This document shows, piece after piece, positions 1 to 6,299 of a stretch of DNA of 7,254 nt (its first letter is position 1; each line of letters opens with the position of its first letter). Under the pieces are notes generated by a model, which was not told the DNA's origin, ran no database searches, and saw only the letters and a list, made by a program, of their open reading frames with translations. The position numbers and the translations under genes were made by a program. The stretch covers positions 1 to 7,254 of the forward strand of contig JAUHVN010000138.1 in the NCBI GenBank assembly GCA_030425055.1, given 5' to 3'. Source of the stretch: Actinomycetes bacterium. GTDB taxonomy: Bacteria; Actinomycetota; Actinomycetes; Actinomycetales; Microbacteriaceae.

Positions 1-1
1 C

Positions 2-475
2 GAGGTGCTGCGAGAGGCGTTCCGGCGCATGCCCGGCGAGCAGCTCGTCGTCGTCGGCGCCTCCGATCACGACGACCCCGCCAACGTGCGCAGCCTCGGC
101 GAGGTCACCGAGGCGCAGCTGCGCTGGCTGTACTCGCGGGCGCGGGCGCTGACGTCGGTCTCGCATGAGGACTTCGGCCTCACGCCCCTCGAGGCGAACG
201 CCTTCGGAACTCCGTCGCTCGTCCTGCGCGCCGGCGGGTTTCTGGACTCGACCGACGAGGGCGTGTCGGGATCGTTCATCGCCTCAGACACCGTCGAGGC
301 GGTCGTCGACGCGGTGCGCGCGTTCCCCGACTCGTGGAGTCGTGACACCGTCTCACGGCATGCGGCCCGGTTCTCGGCCGAGGCCTTCGGGAAGAGGATG
401 CGCGAGATCGTCGAACGACGCGGCCGCACCGCCGGCGAGGCCCCCCGCGCAGGACGACAGCGCGCCGTCGCCTGA
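2..475 (+). CDS. GT4-family glycosyltransferase, C-terminal part (5' truncated by window edge)
   Basis: The frame is open through the left edge (codon GAG at 2-4 precedes the first GTG at 5), so this is the end of a longer gene and the GTG is not a credible start. About 157 residues are visible. They begin with a strand-loop resembling the end of the linker before a GT-B C-terminal domain (VVVGAS), followed by the region around LGEVTEAQL. An EX7E motif follows in HEDFGLTPLE, with glutamate codons at 167-169 and 191-193, then a GTP/AGG segment of the kind that contacts the sugar-nucleotide donor in GT4 retaining enzymes. The last 25 residues or so are Arg/Ala-rich and probably a disordered tail. 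GT4 enzymes transfer a sugar from a nucleotide-sugar on the cytoplasmic side of the membrane, often for envelope polysaccharide or glycolipid. Donor and acceptor cannot be told from this fragment. It converges on the channel gene with only two bases between stop codons. Confidence 0.85.
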   Translation, partial: EVLREAFRRMPGEQLVVVGASDHDDPANVRSLGEVTEAQLRWLYSRARALTSVSHEDFGLTPLEANAFGTPSLVLRAGGFLDSTDEGVSGSFIASDTVEAVVDAVRAFPDSWSRDTVSRHAARFSAEAFGKRMREIVERRGRTAGEAPRAGRQRAVA

Positions 476-477
476 CG

Positions 478-1911
478 TCAGCCGAGCACGCGCCGACCGT
501 AGGGCAGGCGCGAACCGATCGCAGACATCACCAGTCGCGCCTGCTCGACGCGGTTCTCGCTCTCGCGCACGATCTCACGCGCGAGCACCGGGTGCGCGCG
601 CACGATCTCGTCGAGCACCGACACCGGCACGACCACGACGTCGACCTCGCTCGCGGCGACGGCCTTCGAGATGGTCTGCGTGCGCGAGATCGCGGTGATG
701 CCGACGGGGTCGTGCCGCCCGAGGTCGGTCACGTGGACGAACCCGTGGTCTTCGGTCGGGATGCCGAGCGTCACCGTGCCCGTGAGGATGAAGCGGGTCT
801 CGCCGGGCACCATGCCCGGCCGCAGGATCGACTCTCCCGCGCAGTAGCGTTCGAGCCACGCATCGCTCGCGAGCTGCTCGGCCTCGAGGGGACTCACGCT
901 GAGGATGGGCGCGATCTGCCGCAGCGCGTCCTGCAGGCGCGCGGCGGTGCGCCAGTCGTCGGTGGCGTCGCCGTCGAGATGCAGCTCGGCGCGACGCGCC
1001 GCGTACCAGATGCGGGTGAGGAACGTGTCGACGGCCATGTCGTGGTCGGCCGGGCTGTCGAGCGGGATCGACACGCGGTACCGCGATCCGCCCACGCTCG
1101 ACGCCGACGGCTCGCGCTTGCGCGAGAGGAGCGGGATGTCGCGGGCGACGGCGACCATCAGCTCGCGCACGCGCCCGGGCGGGTCGTCGGATCCGAAGCC
1201 GACCTCGGCGGTGGCCGCGTAGGGCTCGGGATCGCGTGAGAGGTTGACGAACTCGCCGCCGGCCAACTGCGCCGTGGGCATCACGACGATGCCGCTGCCG
1301 GTGTCGAGGTGGATCGCCCGCCAGTTGACCTCGATGATCTGCCCGCGGGTGCCGCCGGTCTCGATCCAGTCGCCGAGCTCGAACGGCGACTCGAAGATGA
1401 GGAACAGGCCGGAGACGACCGACCCGACGGCGTTCTGGAGCGCGAGGCCGACGACGATCGACGTGACGCCCAGAGCGGCGAACACCCCGGCGACGTCGGC
1501 GCCCCACACCCAGTAGAAGAGGAACGCGATCCCCATGATGATGAAGACGAACCGGATGAGGTCGCTGAAGATTGTGGGGAACCGGTCGCGCCACGACCCC
1601 TTCTCGGCGCGGTGGAACACGAGGTGGTTCACGGCATTGATCGTGACCACGATGACGAGCAGGCCGAAGATCGTCCAGATGACGCGGGGCCACGTGCCGC
1701 CGCCCTCCCACGCGCCGGGCTGGCTGATGAGCACCAGCACACCGGCGACCGGCACGAGGTAGTTGCGCACCATCGCGACGATCGGGGCCGCACGGCTGCC
1801 GCGCCGCACCAGCATGTTCGACAGCTCGGTCAGCCCGATCAGCATGAGCGGAAGACCGATCGAGACGATGACGGCGGGCCAGAACCACGGCTGCGCGGCG
1901 AGATCGGCCAT
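478..1911 (-). CDS. MscS-type mechanosensitive channel with C-terminal cyclic-nucleotide-binding-like domain
   Basis: This 477-residue membrane protein has hydrophobic segments near residues 10-31, 46-65, 76-98 and 119-138, then the pore helix and MscS beta domain at about 140-225. The pore region carries the family signature: small residues and glycines (VVGLALQN, SVVSGLFLI), then ESPFELGDWI and a beta domain with NWRAIHLDTG and VVMPTAQL. Residues 226-315 resemble the MscS cytoplasmic alpha/beta vestibule. Residues 335-455 resemble a CAP/PKA-type cNMP-binding fold (LSPLEAEQLA-like entry helix, GESILRPG, ILTGTVTLG, VDVVVVPV). Channels of this bCNG-like architecture are thought to be modulated by nucleotide. 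The expected ribose-binding Glu and phosphate-binding Arg are not evident here (VGITAISR...SKAVAAS, residues 403-421), so ligand binding is doubtful. The ATG start is supported by a GGAGAGG site. It is the second gene of an operon with the cyclase. From memory, M. tuberculosis Rv2434c has the same architecture and neighbour. Confidence 0.9.
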   Translation of the reverse strand: MADLAAQPWFWPAVIVSIGLPLMLIGLTELSNMLVRRGSRAAPIVAMVRNYLVPVAGVLVLISQPGAWEGGGTWPRVIWTIFGLLVIVVTINAVNHLVFHRAEKGSWRDRFPTIFSDLIRFVFIIMGIAFLFYWVWGADVAGVFAALGVTSIVVGLALQNAVGSVVSGLFLIFESPFELGDWIETGGTRGQIIEVNWRAIHLDTGSGIVVMPTAQLAGGEFVNLSRDPEPYAATAEVGFGSDDPPGRVRELMVAVARDIPLLSRKREPSASSVGGSRYRVSIPLDSPADHDMAVDTFLTRIWYAARRAELHLDGDATDDWRTAARLQDALRQIAPILSVSPLEAEQLASDAWLERYCAGESILRPGMVPGETRFILTGTVTLGIPTEDHGFVHVTDLGRHDPVGITAISRTQTISKAVAASEVDVVVVPVSVLDEIVRAHPVLAREIVRESENRVEQARLVMSAIGSRLPYGRRVLG

Positions 1912-1914
1912 GGG

Positions 1915-4104
1915 TCACGCCTCTCCGACCGGCGCCGTGGTCGCGATGCGCCACACGCGCTGCGTGCCGCTCTGCGTCTCGAGGTCGCCCGCCGGGGTGA
2001 CCGGCAGCGACTCGGGCAGGCGATCGGCGACCCGCTGCGTGAGGTAGATGCCCGGTTCGTTCGAGTCGCCCTGCACCCGGAACGCCAGGTTCACGGCGTC
2101 GCCCCACATGTCGTACACGACGCGTGCCCGGCCGATGAGACCGCTCGTGACGCGGCCCGAGTCGAGGCCGGCGCGCACGCTGAGGTCGACGCCCTGCTGC
2201 GCCGAGTAGCGCTCGACGATCTCGTCGAGCTCGATCGCGAACTCGACGGCGCGACGGGCGTTGTCCACGCGCGGTGTCACGAGCCCGCACGAGGCGAGAT
2301 AGCTCTGACGCGTGGAGCGCACCCGCTCGACGCCGTGACGCTCCGCGGCCTCGTCGAAGCTGCGGATGAGGTCGTTGAGCCGTGCCAGGGCGTCATCCGA
2401 CGTGAGCGACATCGCGAGCTCTTCGAAGCCGACGATGTCGGCGAAGACGACGGTGACGTCCTCGGCATCCTGCGTGATGGTGTCGTCGCCCTGCCGGTAG
2501 CGGTTCGCCATGCCCTCGGGCATGAACGACAGGATGAGCTCCTCGTTCGCGCGCTCCTGCTCGGCGATCAGCTGCGACTTGGCCTGCAGGCTGCGGCTCA
2601 TGTCGTTGAACGCGACCGCGACGTCGGCGAGCTCGTCGCTGGATCCGGCATCCACCTGAACGCCTTCCTCGCCCGCGCCGATGCGCTGCGCGGCCGACTT
2701 CAGGCGACGCAGGGGGCGGATGAACACCTGGGCGAGCACGAGCGAGAGCAGGCAGACGAAGATGATCATGCCCGCCGTCGAGAGGATGAGGTTGCGCGTG
2801 AACTCCTCGACGGGCGTCAGCGCCTCGGCCGACGTCTCCTGGGCGATGATCACCCAGTCGAGGCCGTCGACGCCGAGGGGCGCGAACGCGGTCAGACTGT
2901 CGCGCCCCAGGTAGTCGCGCGCGAGCACCGTGCCGTCTTCGCCCGACAGCGCGCGGGTCACCGCCTCCGTCGCGATGGCCTGCTGGAGGAGCGTGTCGCC
3001 GTTGCGCACGCTCAGCGCGGCGGCCGCCGGCGAGAGCCCGGCCGCCACCGCCGCCTGCTCGTACGCCTCGGGGTCGTCGATCAGCCCGCGCGAGATCGAC
3101 CGCATGAGGCCGTCGGTGCCGACGAGGTAGGTCTCACCGGTGGCGCCGAGCCCGTTCAGCTCCCACTCGCCGCCGACCGTCATGACGCCGTTGATGCGGT
3201 CGATGGGCAGCTCGATCGCGAGCGCGCCGATCACCTCGCCGCCGTCCGCGATCAGCGTGACCGCCCAGCCCGCAGGCGTGCCGAGGCTCGGACTGTACGC
3301 GTCGAAGTCGGCGATCACCACATCGCCGACGATGTTGCGGTCCATCGCCTCGCGGTAGGCGCCCGCGAGGTTCGACAGCCGGTACGGGCCGTCGAACAGG
3401 TTGGTTCCGAGGTCCACGCCCTTGTAGGCGGTGTAGACGACGTTGCCGTCGGTGTCGAGCATGAGGATGTCCTCGAAGTCGGACACCTCGGTCAGGGTGC
3501 GGAAGTACGGGTGGTAGCGGGCGTGCGCCTCGGACCAGGCGCTGCCGTCGCCGGCATCCTCGTTCGCGATCGCCTGCTCCCAGTCGTCGTAGGGGATCAC
3601 GTAGTTGTACTGCAGGTAGGCCTGCGCGGGATCGCGCGGCGCGAAGGTGGCGCCGACGACGTCCTCGCCCGTCGCCTCGGACAGGGCGACGGCGAAGTCG
3701 GTGCGGTAGTAGTCGTCGAGTGCGCTCGTGATCTCGGCGCCGGCCGGCTGCGCTTCGAGCTCCTCGAACCCGGCGGTGAAGGCGCGCGCCGCCTGCTTGC
3801 TGGTCTCGTTGATCGCTCCCAGGCGCACCGAGTTCTCGATCGTCCGGAACAGCTGCGCCATCTCGCGCGCGCGGTTCTCGCGGATCTCGACGAGCTTCTC
3901 CTCGGCGATGATCTGCAGCGCCTGCGAGCCGTTCAGGTAGCCGATGATGCCGACGACGATGCTCGAGAGCACGCTGACCGACAGCAGCATGATGAGCAGG
4001 ATCGAGTAGATCGACAGGCCCGGGCGCTGACGCGGCTGCGGCGTGCCCACCCACGACGACGCGGCCGCGGGCGTGGGCACGGCGGGCGTCGGCGACTCGG
4101 ACAC
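1915..4104 (-). CDS. Membrane receptor with double-Cache-like sensor, HAMP and class III nucleotide cyclase domain
   Basis: I place the start at GTG 4102-4104 (729 residues) because a strong GGAGGGG site lies 6 nt upstream. A GTG at 4138-4140 would give 741 residues but has no comparable site. Layout in the 729-residue numbering: a short Pro/Ala-rich cytoplasmic tail (1-29), a membrane helix (about 30-57), an extracellular region of about 375 residues that looks like a double Cache sensor (MLDTDGNVVYT, then YKGVDLGTN), a second helix (about 438-461), HAMP (about 461-507), a connecting helix, and a cyclase homology domain (about 548-700). That domain keeps the first metal Asp (VVFADIVGF, D556), the Asp of YDMWGD (D665), and the transition-state Asn and Arg (N672, R676 in VNLAFR). 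At the VEKIKTIGD-like position it reads VERVRSTRQSY, so Lys is replaced by R594 and the second metal Asp by Q600. Catalysis is therefore uncertain. The domain order and variant motif recall M. tuberculosis Rv2435c (from memory). It is transcribed ahead of the channel gene; the signal sensed is unknown. Confidence 0.88.
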   Translation of the reverse strand: MSESPTPAVPTPAAASSWVGTPQPRQRPGLSIYSILLIMLLSVSVLSSIVVGIIGYLNGSQALQIIAEEKLVEIRENRAREMAQLFRTIENSVRLGAINETSKQAARAFTAGFEELEAQPAGAEITSALDDYYRTDFAVALSEATGEDVVGATFAPRDPAQAYLQYNYVIPYDDWEQAIANEDAGDGSAWSEAHARYHPYFRTLTEVSDFEDILMLDTDGNVVYTAYKGVDLGTNLFDGPYRLSNLAGAYREAMDRNIVGDVVIADFDAYSPSLGTPAGWAVTLIADGGEVIGALAIELPIDRINGVMTVGGEWELNGLGATGETYLVGTDGLMRSISRGLIDDPEAYEQAAVAAGLSPAAAALSVRNGDTLLQQAIATEAVTRALSGEDGTVLARDYLGRDSLTAFAPLGVDGLDWVIIAQETSAEALTPVEEFTRNLILSTAGMIIFVCLLSLVLAQVFIRPLRRLKSAAQRIGAGEEGVQVDAGSSDELADVAVAFNDMSRSLQAKSQLIAEQERANEELILSFMPEGMANRYRQGDDTITQDAEDVTVVFADIVGFEELAMSLTSDDALARLNDLIRSFDEAAERHGVERVRSTRQSYLASCGLVTPRVDNARRAVEFAIELDEIVERYSAQQGVDLSVRAGLDSGRVTSGLIGRARVVYDMWGDAVNLAFRVQGDSNEPGIYLTQRVADRLPESLPVTPAGDLETQSGTQRVWRIATTAPVGEA
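1920..1926 (-). promoter_or_regulatory. Ribosome binding site of the MscS-type channel gene
   Basis: On the minus strand GGAGAGG lies 8 nt before the ATG at 1909-1911, inside the last codons of the cyclase gene. The cyclase stop (1915-1917) is three bases from the channel ATG, so the two genes are almost certainly co-transcribed and probably translationally coupled. Confidence 0.7.
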
Positions 4105-4110
4105 GCACTC

Positions 4111-4117
4111 CCCCTCC
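4111..4117 (-). promoter_or_regulatory. Ribosome binding site deciding the cyclase start
   Basis: On the minus strand GGAGGGG lies 6 nt before the GTG at 4102-4104. It falls inside the frame of the longer alternative that starts at 4140, whose own upstream bases (CTCTGGG) give a poor site. This is the reason for preferring the shorter protein. Confidence 0.65.
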
Positions 4118-4147
4118 GTCGGCACGAACCGTGCGGGCACCCCAGAG

Positions 4148-4166
4148 ACCCGGCGCTGCGCCGGGT
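4148..4166. repeat. Inverted repeat in the leader of the cyclase-channel operon
   Basis: The two 8-base arms (ACCCGGCG and CGCCGGGT) are perfectly complementary around a 3-base loop. The pairing can be extended by CCCA at 4141-4144 with TGGG at 4167-4170 across a 3-base bulge. There is no T tract after it on either strand, and it lies between divergent genes, so it is unlikely to be a terminator. It could be an operator or a hairpin at the 5' end of the operon mRNA. Confidence 0.6.
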
Positions 4167-4189
4167 TGGGGAAACAATAGCGCTGCGCC
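4153..4189. repeat. Direct repeat pair in the divergent control region
   Basis: The 10-mer GCGCTGCGCC occurs at 4153-4162 and again at 4180-4189, a 27-nt start-to-start distance. The first copy overlaps the right arm of the inverted repeat, and the putative -10 of the operon lies between the copies. This layout would suit a repeated regulator site, but a chance match in GC-rich DNA is possible. Confidence 0.4.
4174..4179 (-). promoter_or_regulatory. Possible -10 element for the cyclase-channel operon
   Basis: On the minus strand TATTGT matches four of six bases of the TATAAT consensus and sits in the only AT-rich patch between the divergent genes. No good -35 is seen at 16-18 nt; a CTGACG at 4195-4190 is too close. 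If used, transcription would begin near 4167, directly before the inverted repeat. Confidence 0.3.
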
Positions 4190-4260
4190 CGTCAGGGGGA
4201 TAGAGCACGCGGATGCCGCGGAGATACACGGCCACCCGTGAGCCGCGCCGCCGGCCGACG

Positions 4261-4266
4261 TAGACT
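4261..4266 (+). promoter_or_regulatory. Possible -10 element for the acyltransferase gene
   Basis: TAGACT fits the TAnnnT pattern of actinobacterial housekeeping promoters and lies 29 nt before the ATG. Seventeen bases upstream, GTGAGC (4238-4243) shares only the TGA core with a TTGACA -35 element. This would leave a short leader of about 22-25 nt. Confidence 0.4.
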
Positions 4267-4278
4267 GTCCTGTCGCCC

Positions 4279-4285
4279 GAAGAGG
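4279..4285 (+). promoter_or_regulatory. Ribosome binding site of the acyltransferase gene
   Basis: GAAGAGG lies 10 nt before the ATG at 4296-4298. It is a moderate match with slightly long spacing, and no better start is visible nearby. The RXXXXXXXXXXH motif begins about 27 residues downstream, as usual for this family. Confidence 0.5.
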
Positions 4286-4295
4286 CGCGCACGAC

Positions 4296-6287
4296 ATGAC
4301 CACATCCTCCTCCCTCTCAGCGACCGCGGGTCCGACCGCCCGTGATGCACGGATGCCGGGCCTCGACGGGCTGCGCGCGATCGCCGTGCTCGTCGTGATC
4401 GTGTACCACGTGTTCCCCGGCGTGGGGCTGTCGGGCGGCTTCATCGGCGTCGACGTGTTCTTCGTGATCAGCGGATTCCTCATCACGACGCTGCTGATCG
4501 GTGAGCACGCACGCACGGGCCGCATCGGCCTGGTCGCGTTCTGGCGACGCCGTGCGCGCCGGCTGCTGCCCGCCCTCGCGCTGCTGATCACCGTGTGCGC
4601 GACGGCCGCGTGGCTGGTCGGCGGTGACGTGCTCGTCGGCATCGGCCGTCAGGTGCTGGGGGCGGCGACGTTCAGCTACAACTGGGTGGCGATCGCCTCG
4701 GGCACCTCCTACTTCTCGGCGACCGAGTCCGAGCTGTTCCGCAATCTGTGGTCGCTCGCGGTGGAGGAGCAGTTCTACCTGCTGTGGCCCCTGCTCCTTC
4801 CGCTGCTCTTCCTCCTCCCGCGCGCCTGGGCGCGCGTCGTGGTCGCCGCGTCCGCCGCCGCCGCATCGGCGGGGTGGATGGCGGTCGTCGCCGCCGATGG
4901 CGACCCCACGCGGGCCTACTACGGAACGGGCACGCATGCGTTCGCGCTGCTCATCGGCGTCGCGCTCGCCTTCGGCGCCCGGCGGGTCCTCGAGGGCGGT
5001 GCCGTGCGCGGGCGGCGCACGGTCGGGGTCCTCGGGTGGGCGGCCGTCGCCGGCATCCTGGTCATCGCCACGATCCCTCCCGGTGACACCGCGGCGACCT
5101 TTCCCGGCGCGATGCTCGCGGCGAGCGTCCTGACCGCCGTCGCGATCCTGGCGGGCATCTGGCCGACGTCGTCGTTCGGCCGGCAGCTCGATCGCCCGCT
5201 GCGGTGGATCGGCGAGCGCTCGTACGGCCTGTACCTGTGGCACTGGCCGCTCCTCGTGCTGCTGGTCGCCGCGTTCGAGGGCACGACTCCCGAGTCGGGC
5301 GTCCCCGTGTGGACGGGCGTCCTCGTCCTCGCCCTCACGGTCGGCGCCGCCGCGCTCTCGTACCGGTACGTCGAGACCCCCATCCGCCGCGACGGCTTCC
5401 GCGCGACGGTGCGGCGGCTGCGCGATGGGCTCGCCGGCGGGCCCCGCACGCGCGTACGCGCCCTGGGCGTGGCGACGACGACGGTCCTGCTGCTGGGAGG
5501 CACGTCGGCGGCGCTCGCCGACGCCCCTGCGCGCACCGGGGCCGAGACCATCGTGTCGGCCGGTGAGCGCGCGCTGCAGGATGCCGCCACGGCGATGGCG
5601 ACCCCCGCGCCGTCGTCGTCCTCATCCGTGACGCCGTCACCCACCGCCACCGCGACCGCGGCGCCCAGCCCTGCGCCCGGGCCGGTGACGAACAAGACAC
5701 GTCCGTCGCCGACCCCGACCACTGTGGCGGCCGACGGCCGCTCGATCAGCGCCGTCGGCGACTCGGTCATGCTCGCGGCGGTGCCCGCGCTGCTCGAGCG
5801 TCTGCCCGGCATCCGCATCGATGCGGCCGTGTCGCGTTCGACCTGGGCCGGCCCGCGCGTGCTCGAGACGTTCCGCGCCGAGGGCGACCTGCGGCGCTTC
5901 GTGGTGATCGCACTCGGCACGAACGGGCCCGTCGATCGCGGGTCGCTCGAACGCATGGCGGCGATCGCCGGGCCGACGCGCGAGGTCATCCTCGTCAACG
6001 CGTACGCGCCGCGTGACTGGATCGCCGGCGTCAACGCCGATCTCGCCGAGTTCGCGCGCGAGCGCGAGAACGTGACGGTCGCCGACTGGTCGGGCGCGAT
6101 CGCCGATCGTCCCGAGCTTCTCGCAGCCGACCGCGTGCATCCCGGTGACGAGGCGGCGCGGATCTTCGCCGACACGGTCGCCGCGGCCGTGCAGCAGATC
6201 GACCAGCGCATCGCGACCGAGCGCTACGAGAGGCAGTTGCGGGTGTACGAGGCGATCCAGGCCCACCCGCAGCCCATCGGCGAGTGA
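4296..6287 (+). CDS. OafA/OatA-like acyltransferase 3 with C-terminal SGNH domain
   Basis: This 663-residue envelope protein has the two-part OatA/OafA architecture. Residues about 20-360 form a multi-helix acyltransferase 3 domain. It has GLDGLRAIAVL with the Arg-X10-His pair (R27, H38), FFVISGFLIT (55-64), a basic loop FWRRRARRLLP, LAVEEQFYLLWP (154-165), and SYGLYLWHWPLL (309-320). About ten helices are followed by one more near 388-408. A Ser/Pro/Thr/Ala-rich linker (about 434-478) then leads to an extracytoplasmic SGNH domain at about 483-636. The SGNH blocks seen are GDS with nucleophile S490, GTN with N543, and DRVH with D612 and H615. In this family the membrane part passes an acyl group, usually acetyl from acetyl-CoA, across the membrane and the SGNH domain places it on a glycan such as peptidoglycan or a surface polysaccharide. 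The acceptor is unknown here. The block II glycine is replaced by Ser (VSR, S513). The gene is divergent from the cyclase operon and convergent with the GNAT gene. Confidence 0.92.
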   Translation: MTTSSSLSATAGPTARDARMPGLDGLRAIAVLVVIVYHVFPGVGLSGGFIGVDVFFVISGFLITTLLIGEHARTGRIGLVAFWRRRARRLLPALALLITVCATAAWLVGGDVLVGIGRQVLGAATFSYNWVAIASGTSYFSATESELFRNLWSLAVEEQFYLLWPLLLPLLFLLPRAWARVVVAASAAAASAGWMAVVAADGDPTRAYYGTGTHAFALLIGVALAFGARRVLEGGAVRGRRTVGVLGWAAVAGILVIATIPPGDTAATFPGAMLAASVLTAVAILAGIWPTSSFGRQLDRPLRWIGERSYGLYLWHWPLLVLLVAAFEGTTPESGVPVWTGVLVLALTVGAAALSYRYVETPIRRDGFRATVRRLRDGLAGGPRTRVRALGVATTTVLLLGGTSAALADAPARTGAETIVSAGERALQDAATAMATPAPSSSSSVTPSPTATATAAPSPAPGPVTNKTRPSPTPTTVAADGRSISAVGDSVMLAAVPALLERLPGIRIDAAVSRSTWAGPRVLETFRAEGDLRRFVVIALGTNGPVDRGSLERMAAIAGPTREVILVNAYAPRDWIAGVNADLAEFARERENVTVADWSGAIADRPELLAADRVHPGDEAARIFADTVAAAVQQIDQRIATERYERQLRVYEAIQAHPQPIGE

Positions 6288-6299
6288 CGCGCGGGGCCG

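Noticed and set aside
472..481. Perfect 10-bp palindrome CTGACGTCAG at the convergent gene ends
   Set aside because: It consists of the two facing stop codons (TGA and TCA) around CG. It is too short for a terminator and is explained by the tail-to-tail layout.
575..2290. A 571-codon minus-strand frame overlapping the channel and the end of the cyclase
   Set aside because: The product is almost entirely Arg/Ala/Gly/His, a frame-shifted shadow of the two real genes on the same strand.
4141..4170. Reading the strong inverted repeat as an intrinsic terminator
   Set aside because: It lies upstream of both divergent genes and has no T tract on either strand, so no transcript would be expected to end there.
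1309..4203. A 964-codon open frame on the + strand opposite the cyclase and channel genes
   Set aside because: Its translation is low-complexity Arg/Asp/Glu/Ala/Val-rich sequence with no domain, as expected for the antisense of high-GC coding DNA. The opposite strand has clear domain-bearing genes throughout.
4919..6211. A 430-codon minus-strand frame opposite the acyltransferase
   Set aside because: Ser/Arg/Ala-rich with no recognisable motif; the + strand carries a complete and well-supported acyltransferase.
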